NCBI GenBank assembly: GCA_036986275.1
Contig: BTRG01000001.1
Location: 1 to 64,000, forward strand
DNA: 64,000 nt
Source: BTRG01 sp036986275
Lineage (GTDB): Bacteria > Pseudomonadota > Gammaproteobacteria > Acidiferrobacterales > SZUA-150
Direction of reading: 5' to 3'
The notes beneath the pieces are model-generated. The model saw only the letters and a program-made list of their open reading frames with translations. It was not told the origin of the DNA and searched no databases. The stretch's first letter is position 1, and each line of letters opens with the position of its first letter. Position numbers and translations under genes: made by a program. Positions 42,187 through 51,579 of the stretch are shown in pieces.

Positions 42187-45100
42187 ATGTCCGTCACCAA
42201 GCAAAAGGATATTGCCACCGACGGGTTGTGGTATGTAGCACATGCCGTGGGCGGCTTGGTGATATTGCTGGGTGGCGTGGTCATGATGGGCTGGTTTATG
42301 GACTCAACCACCCTGGTACAGCTGCGGCCGCAGCTGGTGCCGATGCAATTCAACTCCGCGCTGGGATTTGTACTGTGCGGCGCGGGTCTGTTGTCGCTGC
42401 TCTATCACCGATCGCGCTTGGCCATGGGGTGTGGCGGTTTGTCGGCGGGGCTTGCCCTGGTAGTGCTGTTGCAATATCCCTTTGGCGCCGATTTCGGTAT
42501 CGACCGCCTCCTGTTCGAGCCTGATATCACCACCAAGACCGCCGCCCCCGGCCGCATGGCGCCAGGCACGGCCCTGGCCCACCTGATGAGCGGACTGGTC
42601 CTGCTGGCGCTGGCCGCGCGGTGGTGGCCGCGCCTATATTTGCTGATGGCGCGGGTGTTTGGCATGGGTGTTTTTGCCCTGGGGCTGGGGAACCTGCTGG
42701 GCTATGCGGTGGGTGGAGAGACGCCTTACGGCTGGTCACACCCCACCTACATGGCGGTCCATACCGCGGCTGGATTCATGCTGCTCGGGGCCGGACTGCT
42801 GGCCTACATCTGGCGCCCGATCACAGGGCCAGATCAGAGAACGTCCCGCAGCCTGGCCCTGGAGAGTGGCATCGGGCTGGCCATCCTGGCCGTGATTCTG
42901 TGGCAGTCGCTGCTGGCCCGGGAGCGTTTCCAGCTGCAACAGAATATCGAAAGGCAGTGTACACATCTTGCGCGCATGATCGAGGAGACCATCGAATCCG
43001 AGATCCTGGCAATCATGCGCATGGCCCGGCGTTGGGAGCACCAAGGTGGCACGCCTCAGGCCCTCTGGAAGACAGATGCCGCACGCTATATTGAACATAA
43101 CCCGGGGCTTCAGGCCCTCTCGTGGGTGGATCCTTCCATGTATGTGCGCTGGATCGAACCCTTGCAGGGCAATGAAGCCGCCAAGGACTTGTATCTCCCC
43201 TTTGAGCCACGCCGGGCACAGGCACTGGAGACCGCCAGACTGAAACGTGTAACCACCGCGACGCGCAACATCGAACTAGTGCAGGGAGGCACGGCCATTA
43301 TTGTCTATGTCCCCCTCTATATTGATGACCGTTTTGATGGTTTTATCGGTGGAGTATTCCGCATCGACAAACTACTCGCACCCATCGTTACCAGCCTGGC
43401 GCGCAAGGATTTTCGGCTCGAGTTGTTTGAAGGCAACGAAGAAATCTACCGTCGAGTGGAGCCAGGCGCGGTTTATGAGCCGAGCCTGAGCCAGGAACAA
43501 ACGTTTGGCATCGTCAACCTCGACTGGCGTCTGCGTCTCCAGCCCAGCCAGGCACTGCTGGCGGAACTAGGGTCACCGTTGCCACCGATTGCGTTGATGG
43601 CCGGTCTGCTGATGGCCCTGTTGCTGGGTTTGGCGATGGACCGCGCCCACGCGGCGCGGCAACAGGCCGGCATCCTGGCAATAGAGGTCGCTGAACGCAA
43701 ACGCGCGCAAAAGGCGCTGGCGGAATCCGAATTGTGGCAGCGGGGCATTTTCAATGCCCTGGAGGAAGGCGTGCTGGTCGCCACTCCCGACAGGAAAATG
43801 GTCAATATGAACCCGGCGGCGCAAGCAATGCTGGGTTATTCCCAAGTGGAAATTGCCGGCCAACCGACGGCAATTGTCCATGTAGACCCTGATCATGTTG
43901 TGGAATTCGGCAGTCGCATCAAGGCGGCCTTCGACAAAGGAGAAGTCGCCCGGTTTGAATTCGAACTCAAACGCAAAAACGGCGAGCTCTTTCCAACCGA
44001 ACACACAGTCTCACTGCTTAAGAATGAGCAGGGGGAAGCGATCGGCATCGTCAGCACCCTGCGCGATATCACAGTGCGCAAGCAGGACGAGGAGGAGTTG
44101 CGCAGGCATCGCCAACACCTGGAAGAACAGGTAAGGGAGCGGACCCGTGAGCTGCGGTTACGCAATGAGCAACTACAAAGTGAGATTGTTGAACGCAAGC
44201 AGTCGGAAGATCAATTGAAGGCGCAAACCCTGCGTAATGAAGTTATTTTGGCGACTACGCAGGACGGATTCTGGATGGTCGACCTTGAGGGTAATGTATG
44301 CGATGTGAATGAGGCTTACTGCCGGATGGTGGGCTACACCCGGGAGCAGTTACAAGCGATGACCGTGGCGGATCTCGAGGCGAGTGAAAGCCCGGAAGAG
44401 GTTCAACTTCACATTCAAAGGATACGTTCCCAAGGTTATGATCGCTTTGAATCACGGCACCGGAGCAAAGACGGCACACTCATTGATCTGGATGTCAGCG
44501 TCACGCTGGCAAATTTGGGGGGGACGCAGGTCTTTTTCACCTTCTTTAGGGATATCAGTGAACGCAAGCAGATAGAAATTGACCTGAACGCATCCAGGGA
44601 AAATCTTCAGCGGCTTACCGCGCACTTGCAAACGGTTAGGGAGGAAGAGCGCACCTTGATTGCACGGGATGTTCATGACGAACTCGGTCAGGTCCTGACG
44701 GCATTGAATATGGATGTGTATTGGCTGCGAGAACATATTCCTGAGGGTCAGACGGAAGTAAAGCGAAAGGTTCTGTCTATGCTCCCTCTCATTGTATCCG
44801 CTATCGAGTCGGTGCAACGCATTACCTCAGAACTCCGGCCCGCCATGCTGGATGAGCTGGGCCTGGGGCCAGCAATACAATGGTATATGGAGGAATTCCA
44901 GAACAGGAATGGAATCAAGTGCCAGGTTTCTATTGAACTCGACAAAGTGCAGCCTGATACAGACCGAGACACGGTGGTGTTCCGGATTCTGCAGGAGGCA
45001 CTGACCAATGTGATACGGCATGCAGGAGCGAGCCGGGTAAGTCTGAATATCAACAGTGGGGATGATTATATTGATATGTGGTTGACAGACAATGGAACGG

Positions 45101-45264
45101 GAATCGACCCGTCAGCATTAGATCAGGAGAACGCTTTTGGTCTTTTGGGTATGCGGGAACGTGCTCTCACCTTTGGCGGCAATGTTGATATCAAGGGACG
45201 CTTAGGTGAGGGCACCACGATTATGTTGCATTTGCCGATGAGCCATGATCCCACAGGGATGTGA
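42187..45264 (+). CDS. membrane NarX-like hybrid sensor kinase (MASE-CHASE-PAS-PAS-HisKA_3)
   Basis: A 1025-residue sensor. A multi-helix N-terminal membrane sensor (about residues 15-215) precedes a CHASE-like periplasmic domain (about 235-430), a membrane helix, two PAS domains (about 510-640 and 680-800) and a HisKA_3 kinase with the phosphorylated His near residue 829 in RDVHDELGQ. The C-terminus is an HATPase domain (DNGTGIDPSA, FGLLGMRERA). HisKA_3 kinases pair with NarL/LuxR-type regulators, and such a gene follows at 45589. The signal is unknown. Confidence 0.9.
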   Translation: MSVTKQKDIATDGLWYVAHAVGGLVILLGGVVMMGWFMDSTTLVQLRPQLVPMQFNSALGFVLCGAGLLSLLYHRSRLAMGCGGLSAGLALVVLLQYPFGADFGIDRLLFEPDITTKTAAPGRMAPGTALAHLMSGLVLLALAARWWPRLYLLMARVFGMGVFALGLGNLLGYAVGGETPYGWSHPTYMAVHTAAGFMLLGAGLLAYIWRPITGPDQRTSRSLALESGIGLAILAVILWQSLLARERFQLQQNIERQCTHLARMIEETIESEILAIMRMARRWEHQGGTPQALWKTDAARYIEHNPGLQALSWVDPSMYVRWIEPLQGNEAAKDLYLPFEPRRAQALETARLKRVTTATRNIELVQGGTAIIVYVPLYIDDRFDGFIGGVFRIDKLLAPIVTSLARKDFRLELFEGNEEIYRRVEPGAVYEPSLSQEQTFGIVNLDWRLRLQPSQALLAELGSPLPPIALMAGLLMALLLGLAMDRAHAARQQAGILAIEVAERKRAQKALAESELWQRGIFNALEEGVLVATPDRKMVNMNPAAQAMLGYSQVEIAGQPTAIVHVDPDHVVEFGSRIKAAFDKGEVARFEFELKRKNGELFPTEHTVSLLKNEQGEAIGIVSTLRDITVRKQDEEELRRHRQHLEEQVRERTRELRLRNEQLQSEIVERKQSEDQLKAQTLRNEVILATTQDGFWMVDLEGNVCDVNEAYCRMVGYTREQLQAMTVADLEASESPEEVQLHIQRIRSQGYDRFESRHRSKDGTLIDLDVSVTLANLGGTQVFFTFFRDISERKQIEIDLNASRENLQRLTAHLQTVREEERTLIARDVHDELGQVLTALNMDVYWLREHIPEGQTEVKRKVLSMLPLIVSAIESVQRITSELRPAMLDELGLGPAIQWYMEEFQNRNGIKCQVSIELDKVQPDTDRDTVVFRILQEALTNVIRHAGASRVSLNINSGDDYIDMWLTDNGTGIDPSALDQENAFGLLGMRERALTFGGNVDIKGRLGEGTTIMLHLPMSHDPTGM

Positions 45265-45588
45265 GCCCCGGAAAATCAAGAGCACATACTGTCTCCCCGA
45301 ATGCCCTATGGTTCATTCGAGTGACTTGCCCACATAACTGGCGAGGAGGAGTCTGTGGCCAAGCATGATCACTATTCATGTCATAATCAACTTCACTGGG
45401 GTAGGGCAATTATTGATCAAGGGATTGCTGTATCGGTGGCTGAGTTAGACAAAAGCAGTGGTGATCTAAGGCAAACACCAATAACAAGATAAGACATATA
45501 CCGATAGATCGAATATCCTGATCTTGTAGTATTTTGTTTAGGTATACTTGCTATGCAGGGAATGTGAGCAAACCAGGGAGAAAACTGA
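45265..45588. other. gap between sensor kinase and regulator
   Basis: These 324 bases hold no gene, hairpin or known motif that I can support. The regulator's Shine-Dalgarno AGGGAG is at the far end. Confidence 0.4.
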
Positions 45589-46329
45589 GTGGGACTATCT
45601 ACCACGGGGTCTAAAACACCCCATGAAACCGATCACAGTAAGCGATCACCGGGTCGCGAGCGATTCAGGGTACTGATTGCTGATGACCATGCCATCGTGC
45701 GCGCGGGATTGAGGCAACTGTTGGGTGAATGCCCGGATGTGGCAGTCATAGGTGAAGCCACTAATGGTAATGAGGCACTGAGAAAAATTCGTGAACAGGA
45801 CTGGGATGTGGTGATACTGGATATTTCCATGCCAGGGAAAAACGGACTGGAAACCTTGAAACAGATCAAGAGCGAACGGCCCAGGCTTGCTGTGCTGATT
45901 TTGAGCATGCATGCTGAGAACCAGTATGCCCTGAGGGCGCTCAAGGCCGGCGCCGCCGGCTATCTAACCAAGGGCTGTATCCCCGAGCAATTGCTGGCGG
46001 CGATCGCTAAGGTGGTCAGGGGCGGTAAATACATCACCCCGGTTTTGGCGGAGAAGTTGGCCAACGCGCTGGATCCCAACGTGGGGGAGGCGCCGCATGA
46101 TGCCCTTAGCAACCGGGAACTCCAGGTCTTTCAACTGCTGGCCGCCGGTAAACAGGTGAGCCAGATCGGAGAGGAGTTGTCGCTCAGCACCAAGACCATC
46201 AGTGCCCACCGGGCCAATATCTTGAAGAAAATGCACATGAAGAACAATGCCGAATTGATGTTTTATGCCATCGACAATGGTCTGGTCAGCCGTGACCAAG
46301 TTTCGCAGATTGTGAAAGAACCACGCTAA
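45589..46329 (+). CDS. NarL/FixJ-family response regulator
   Basis: A 246-residue regulator with receiver (phosphoacceptor in VVILDISMPGKNG) and LuxR-type HTH (LSNRELQVFQLLAAGK, LSTKTISAHRANILKKM). GTG at 45589 is preceded by AGGGAG at eight bases. It is the probable partner of the HisKA_3 kinase immediately upstream. Targets are not visible. Confidence 0.92.
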   Translation: MGLSTTGSKTPHETDHSKRSPGRERFRVLIADDHAIVRAGLRQLLGECPDVAVIGEATNGNEALRKIREQDWDVVILDISMPGKNGLETLKQIKSERPRLAVLILSMHAENQYALRALKAGAAGYLTKGCIPEQLLAAIAKVVRGGKYITPVLAEKLANALDPNVGEAPHDALSNRELQVFQLLAAGKQVSQIGEELSLSTKTISAHRANILKKMHMKNNAELMFYAIDNGLVSRDQVSQIVKEPR

Positions 46330-47155
46330 TGTATCGGGCCCACCCTGCCCCGAGTAATGCCGCACACGGGTTGTGGCGAAGCGAAATCCTGAAACTACTT
46401 TCAAAATAACCACTGACCCCGGATAGCGACAACCCCATCCGGGCCACTTGCTTATTTCGTCTTGCCGGGCTTATGCCCACAGGGCACAGCATACTATCAA
46501 TCATTGAAATCCCTGGATTTCGGTCGTTTCGTATATCCGTGTACGCAAATGCTCTGACGACATTCGTACTTCCCGGTCATTGTTAACGCGATACTTGCCT
46601 TGCACCCGACTAGGTATTTTCTGCAGCACCCTCAGCCTAACTCTGAGCTACATACCATCAAAACGCCTAGTTGGATTGGTTGCTACTTCCTATTCACTGT
46701 GTAAGGCAAAGCGTCTAGTAAATATGTATAGAAGGACATGATGCGCACGGGTGCATAAGACCTAACAATGCTGATGCTACTGAACCAAGGCAGACATTAC
46801 GGTATTGAAAGTAAGGAAAGTACTTAAAGTAAGGGGTGAATGGATTATGTTGCTGGCTGAGGCCAATAACAGACACGTCCCTTTTCTTTCATTTCATATG
46901 GAGGTTTTCAGTCATCTGACGCGGAAGGATTAAGGCACCACTGATAACTTCTTTAGAAGTTTCTAAAAGATACTACGTGCTCACGGATGTTGATGGCATC
47001 AGACAAACACCGATTCAATGCTCAGCCTGATACGTAAGGAACAAGCCGCGTTTCCCTGATTAAGATTTATGGTTAGTGATCCGACAAGGAGAATCAACCG
47101 CAAATGAACATGGTCCGTAAGTTGGCAAGACAGACATGGAAAGGATAATAGAAAT
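46330..47155. other. 826-base intergenic region before the chemosensory cluster
   Basis: No credible gene is found. A possible flagellar-type promoter lies at 47061-47087. Short tracts such as AAAGTAAGGAAAGTACTTAA near 46810 are AT-rich but have no clear function. This is the longest gene-free stretch in the window. Confidence 0.45.
47061..47087 (+). promoter_or_regulatory. possible sigma-28 (FliA) promoter
   Basis: TAAG, 15 bases, then TCCGACAA resembles the FliA consensus TAAA-N15-GCCGATAA with three mismatches. It is about 70 bases upstream of the first MCP gene, as expected for a chemotaxis operon promoter. Confidence 0.35.
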
Positions 47156-48364
47156 ATGGGTACAGCAACAGACAACCACATTAGCTGGATGAGTTACAAG
47201 AGGTATTGGATTGCTCCCGTGTTACAGGGGGTGATGGCGTCATCGATACTCCTGGTTCTCAATCCAGTGAACCTGGTGCTACTTGTCGCAATCGCCTTGA
47301 TTGTAGTTACCGCGATCGTGGTTTCAATGTGGTTATCAAAATCGTTCACGCAGTTCAAAGAGAAAAAACAGCAGGCCTCCCCGGCATGGTTTCTTACGGA
47401 TGACGCGGAAGGACGAGAGGATGAGGAGTTGCTGCAGAAAACCTTGCAGATCTGGGAAAGGCAAATTGAAACGGCCCGCGGTCAAACCCGAACCGCCATT
47501 ACGGATCTGGCAACCCGATTCTCGGATCTGGCGCTGGACCTGGAAAAGGCCGTGACGGCCGCACGCAGGGCAACCGAAGAAGTGGATAGCGACGACAACA
47601 CCGGCGGCATCGTCGAGTTGTTCAATAAAAGTGAGACGGAACTGGCATCGGTGATTTCTGCCTTGAATGAGGCCCAACTGTCGAAGCAGGACATGGTCAG
47701 GGAGATCAGCGAGCTGAGTGTGCACATGGAGAAACTGGTGATCATGGGGGATGAGGTGGGCAGCATTGCCCGACAAACCAATCTGCTCTCCATCAATGCG
47801 GCTGTCGAAGCGGCCCGGGCGGGTGAGGCCGGGCGGGGCTTTGCCGTCGTGGCGGACGAAGTGCGCAAACTCTCGACAGAATCAGCAGACACCAGTAAGA
47901 AAATCACCGAACTGGTACTGAACATAACCAGCTCAATGACTACGGTGGTCGATCTGACGGACAAGACCGCGCAGCAGGATCAGGAATCGGTCAGGACATC
48001 AGAGCAATCGATACACACTGTCATGGGGCGGTTTCAAAAAGTTACCACGTCATTGATGGATTCAACAACAGAACTGGCGGATGCGGGCACGGGTATACAA
48101 AATGAAATCTCTGACGTGTTGGTGTCATTGCAATTCCAGGATCGTGTCTCGCAAATATTAGAGCACGTCATAAAACACATTACAGTACTACGTGAAAGGC
48201 TCGAACTTCTGGAAGCCACGGGCGATTTCGACAGCGTTGCGCCTATCAATGTGCAGTCATGGCTGGACGAAATGGAATCAAGCTATACCACAGTTGAGCA
48301 GAAGCAGAATCACCGGGGAATCGACAATCACAACCCCGCTAAAACACAAGTGGCATTTTTTTAA
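47156..48364 (+). CDS. short methyl-accepting chemotaxis protein
   Basis: A 402-residue MCP without a periplasmic ligand-binding domain. Two closely spaced membrane helices (about residues 18-58) are followed by a long cytoplasmic coiled coil. The signalling tip is [20 protein letters not shown], then [14 protein letters not shown]. The late stretch [14 protein letters not shown] is typical of this short MCP type. It leads the chemosensory cluster. Signals may come from the membrane or a partner protein. Confidence 0.92.
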   Translation: MGTATDNHISWMSYKRYWIAPVLQGVMASSILLVLNPVNLVLLVAIALIVVTAIVVSMWLSKSFTQFKEKKQQASPAWFLTDDAEGREDEELLQKTLQIWERQIETARGQTRTAITDLATRFSDLALDLEKAVTAARRATEEVDSDDNTGGIVELFNKSETELASVISALNEAQLSKQDMVREISELSVHMEKLVIMGDEVGSIARQTNLLSINAAVEAARAGEAGRGFAVVADEVRKLSTESADTSKKITELVLNITSSMTTVVDLTDKTAQQDQESVRTSEQSIHTVMGRFQKVTTSLMDSTTELADAGTGIQNEISDVLVSLQFQDRVSQILEHVIKHITVLRERLELLEATGDFDSVAPINVQSWLDEMESSYTTVEQKQNHRGIDNHNPAKTQVAFF

Positions 48365-48388
48365 GGACCTCTTTCCAGGACAAATACT

Positions 48389-48757
48389 ATGAGCAAGACC
48401 ATTCTTATTGTTGATGACTCGTCGTCCATTCGCCAAGTCGTGGGGCTCGCCCTCAAGCGCGAGGGTTATGAAGTGATCCAGGCCGAAGATGGCGTGGACG
48501 CACTCAGTAAACTCGATGGCGCCAAGATTCATCTCATTATCAGTGATGTCAATATGCCTAATATGGACGGCATTACTTTTGTCAAGGAAGTCAAGAAAAT
48601 GCCTAACTATAAATTTACGCCTATTTGTATGCTCACCACGGAATCGGAGCAAAGCAAGATGCAAGAGGGCAAGGCGGCCGGTGCCAAGGCGTGGGTGGTT
48701 AAGCCTTTTCAGCCGCCGCAACTTCTGGATGCCGTGTCCAAACTGGTTTTGCCGTGA
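48389..48757 (+). CDS. cheY: CheY-like response regulator
   Basis: A 122-residue single receiver domain. The acidic pair is VDDSSSIRQ, the phosphoacceptor is in IISDVNMPNMDG, and TTES and the conserved lysine in VVKPFQP complete the active site. It lies 24 bases after the MCP gene and has no output domain, so it should bind the flagellar switch or act as a phosphate sink. Confidence 0.95.
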   Translation: MSKTILIVDDSSSIRQVVGLALKREGYEVIQAEDGVDALSKLDGAKIHLIISDVNMPNMDGITFVKEVKKMPNYKFTPICMLTTESEQSKMQEGKAAGAKAWVVKPFQPPQLLDAVSKLVLP

Positions 48758-48762
48758 CTTCG

Positions 48763-48811
48763 ACGAAACGGGGAAACGGCGAAATAACGAAACGGGGAAA
48801 TAACGAAACGG
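48763..48811 (+). repeat. tandem-like ACGAAACGG repeats
   Basis: ACGAAACGG occurs at 48763, 48787 and 48803 with GGGAAA-type spacers, between cheY and the STAS gene. A partly complementary copy (GCCGTTTCGTTT) is near 48898. The open frame across it is low-complexity and not believed to be coding. Confidence 0.6.
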
Positions 48812-48947
48812 CGAATCACAAGCCACGAATAAGGAAAGCACAAATGAATAACTATCAAGTCAATGACACGCCACCATTGCCGCTTCACCGGCTCGCCGTT
48901 TCGTTTATGAGCAACGAATTACAAACAAAGAACCACGAGACAGCGAA

Positions 48948-49295
48948 ATGAACATAAAGGCGCGTACAGTCAAGGGCAAATGCAAGGCGAAGATAGAGGG
49001 TGATATGACCGTCTATACGGCTTGTGAGATGAAAGAAAAGTTGCTGCAAAAACTAGCCAAATGTCAGGCCATGGAGCTGGATCTTTCGCAGGTGGTGGAA
49101 TTCGACACAGCCGGTTTTCAATTGTTGGTATTGCTGAAGCGTGAGGCGGAACATAAGGAGACGCCGCTGTTAATGAAAAGCCACAGTCCCGCAGTGCAGG
49201 ATTTCTTTGAACTTTATCACGTCAGCGAACAGGTCGAACGGGATTTGGCCGGCCGTGACCATGCAAAGACGACGATGGGAGAACAATCGGCATGA
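48948..49295 (+). CDS. STAS-domain protein
   Basis: A 115-residue STAS protein of the anti-sigma-factor-antagonist type: strand KCKAKIEGDMTVYTACEMK, strand AMELDLSQVVEFDTAGFQLL with the phosphorylatable position usually Ser/Thr replaced by or adjacent to TAGF. Such proteins sit in several chemosensory clusters, often called CheS-like, and can modulate CheA or a phosphatase partner. It overlaps cheA by four bases (ATGA). Confidence 0.88.
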   Translation: MNIKARTVKGKCKAKIEGDMTVYTACEMKEKLLQKLAKCQAMELDLSQVVEFDTAGFQLLVLLKREAEHKETPLLMKSHSPAVQDFFELYHVSEQVERDLAGRDHAKTTMGEQSA

Positions 49296-51487
49296 ATCAG
49301 GACGAAGATGTGCAGTTGTTTGAAACGGAAGCCAACGAGTTGCTGGATGACATGGAACAATCATTACTGCAACTGGAAGATGATCCAAACGATATGGATC
49401 ACATCAATTCCGTTTTTCGTGCCGCCCATACCATCAAGGGATCGGCTGGACTTTTTGCTTACGAGGCGGTTATCAGTTTTACGCATGGCGTGGAGAGTGT
49501 ATTAGATCGCACGCGGGCCGGGGAACTGGAGATTTCAAAAGACCTGTTGTCGCTATTACTGGCCTGCCGGGATGTCATGGGACAATTGGTGGATGCCGCC
49601 ATCGCCGGACACGATGGTGGCGATGCTGAGGTGCAGCAAAAAGGCCGTGCCCTGTCCGCACAACTTAATACTTATCTGCAAGACTCATCGTCTGTCCCTG
49701 AACACGACCCGGCAGCAAGCGACCAGAACACGGACAGGGAGAGTATAGCGGCCGATACCACTCAGAGCGATTACTGGCTTATCTCCATCCACTTTGGGCA
49801 CGATGTACTGCGCAACGGCATGGACCCCCAGTCCTTCATTCGCTATCTGGGTACGCAGGGCGACATCGTCAGCCTGATCACCTTATGGGACGAGATGCCC
49901 GCGGCCGGAGAAATGGATCCGGAGAGTTGCTATCTGGCTTTTGAAATCGAGTTCGACACGGAGCTGGACAAGCAGTCCATTGAGGACATATTTCAGTTTG
50001 TCATTGATGACTGCCGCCTGCACATCCTCCCTCCAATGACAAACTTGTCTCGATATCAAACCGCTATCGAGGAAAGCGTCACCGATGAGCAACAACGCCT
50101 AGGCGACATCTTGGTCGACAGCGGCGCCGCCACGCCACGTGAAATCGACGTGGCCTTGCAAGAACAGGCGGCCGCGCAAACGGGCTCCGAACCTCATGAA
50201 CCCATCGGCAAGGTATTGCAACGGGATGGCGTGGTGTATCCGGAGGTGGTCGAGACCGCGGTGAAAAAACAACAGCAGGTCAGGCTGGCCAACAAGTCTA
50301 TCCGCGTCAGCGCAGACAAACTGGAACAGCTCATCGACCTGGTGGGTGAGCTGGTGATCTCCAGTGCCAATACCAAGTTATTGGGAGACCGTACCCAGGA
50401 CACGGCGTTGATGGAATCGTTGGAGAATATGTCACGTCTGGTCGAAGACATTCGTGACACCGGCTTAGGGTTGCGCATGGTGCCCATCGGCGAGACCTTC
50501 AATCGCTTTCGGCGCGTAGTGCGGGATGTCAGTCAGTCCATGGGCAAGGACATCGAGTTGCAAATCAGTGGCGCTGACAAGGAACTGGACAAGACCGTAG
50601 TGGAAAAGATCGGCGACCCACTGATGCATCTTGTACGCAATTCAATCGATCACGGCATCGAAGCGGCCGAGATACGCCAGCAGCACAACAAGCCCGCCAA
50701 AGGCAAACTGACACTCAATGCCTACCATGATTCCGGAAGCATCGTCATCGAGGTAGAGGATGATGGCGGCGGTCTGCCGCGTGACAAGATTCTGGCCAAG
50801 GCCCAGCAGCTGGGTCTGGTCAATCCGAATCAATCCCTCTCCGATCAGGAGATTTATCGGTTGATTTTCGAACCGGGGTTTTCTACCGCCGAGCAAGTCA
50901 CCAATATTTCCGGCCGTGGTGTCGGTATGGATGTCGTCCGCCGCAACATTGAGGCCCTGCGAGGCCATGTGGATGTCGAGAGCTGGCCGGGTAAAGGCAG
51001 TCGTTTCAGTATTCGCCTGCCATTGACGCTGGCGATTATCGACGGCTTCCTGGTCAGAATTGGCAACGCTTCTTACGTCATCCCCCTGGACATGGTGGAG
51101 GAATGTGTCGAGCTGCCGGAGCAGGCAGAGACTGGACAAGGCAGTAACTACGTCAATCTACGCGGTGAGGTGCTGCCCTTTATCCGCCTCGCTGAGCTAT
51201 TCCGGGAGACAGGGAGCCGGACCCGGCGCGAGAACATTGTTGTCACCCATTTTGCCGGCCAGAAGGCGGGCTTGGTGGTAGACGAACTATTGGGTGAATA
51301 CCAGACCGTCATTAAGCCCCTGGGCAGAATATTCACCCACCTGGAAGGTGTTAGCGGGGCGACCATCCTCGGCAGTGGTGAGGTGGCCATGATCATCGAT
51401 GTCCCGGATTTGGTACAGCAGGTTGCCATCAATGGCAGCCAGAAGATCAAGGGCGGCATGGAGATGCCGTCTATGTTGGCCCATTGA
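49292..51487 (+). CDS. cheA: chemotaxis histidine kinase CheA with MshEN-like insert
   Basis: A 731-residue CheA. Domains are: Hpt (His46 in RAAHTIKGSAGL), a P2-like region (about 160-250), a tandem segment 269-330 reading RLGDILVDSG ... IDVALQEQ and PIGKVLQRDG ... VETAVKKQQ, dimerisation, HATPase (LVRNSIDHG, DDGGGLP, GRGVGMD) and a C-terminal CheW-like domain. The tandem segment resembles MshEN/GspE-N domains, some of which bind c-di-GMP. It receives MCP signals and phosphorylates CheY and CheB. Confidence 0.96.
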   Translation: MNQDEDVQLFETEANELLDDMEQSLLQLEDDPNDMDHINSVFRAAHTIKGSAGLFAYEAVISFTHGVESVLDRTRAGELEISKDLLSLLLACRDVMGQLVDAAIAGHDGGDAEVQQKGRALSAQLNTYLQDSSSVPEHDPAASDQNTDRESIAADTTQSDYWLISIHFGHDVLRNGMDPQSFIRYLGTQGDIVSLITLWDEMPAAGEMDPESCYLAFEIEFDTELDKQSIEDIFQFVIDDCRLHILPPMTNLSRYQTAIEESVTDEQQRLGDILVDSGAATPREIDVALQEQAAAQTGSEPHEPIGKVLQRDGVVYPEVVETAVKKQQQVRLANKSIRVSADKLEQLIDLVGELVISSANTKLLGDRTQDTALMESLENMSRLVEDIRDTGLGLRMVPIGETFNRFRRVVRDVSQSMGKDIELQISGADKELDKTVVEKIGDPLMHLVRNSIDHGIEAAEIRQQHNKPAKGKLTLNAYHDSGSIVIEVEDDGGGLPRDKILAKAQQLGLVNPNQSLSDQEIYRLIFEPGFSTAEQVTNISGRGVGMDVVRRNIEALRGHVDVESWPGKGSRFSIRLPLTLAIIDGFLVRIGNASYVIPLDMVEECVELPEQAETGQGSNYVNLRGEVLPFIRLAELFRETGSRTRRENIVVTHFAGQKAGLVVDELLGEYQTVIKPLGRIFTHLEGVSGATILGSGEVAMIIDVPDLVQQVAINGSQKIKGGMEMPSMLAH

Positions 51488-51579
51488 AATAGGGCACGAA
51501 CGACACGACCCTGGGGTTTGCAAGGGTTAAACATTTATTGGAGGGCCATACCGGCCTGGGAAAAAGGAGAAACAACGTT

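Noticed and set aside
48763..48811. CRISPR-like reading of the ACGAAACGG repeats
   Set aside because: Units are only nine bases, spacing is irregular, and there are no spacers or cas genes.
48754..48951. 65-residue plus-strand frame between cheY and the STAS gene
   Set aside because: Low-complexity translation of the ACGAAACGG repeats, no ribosome-binding site and overlap with real genes on both sides.
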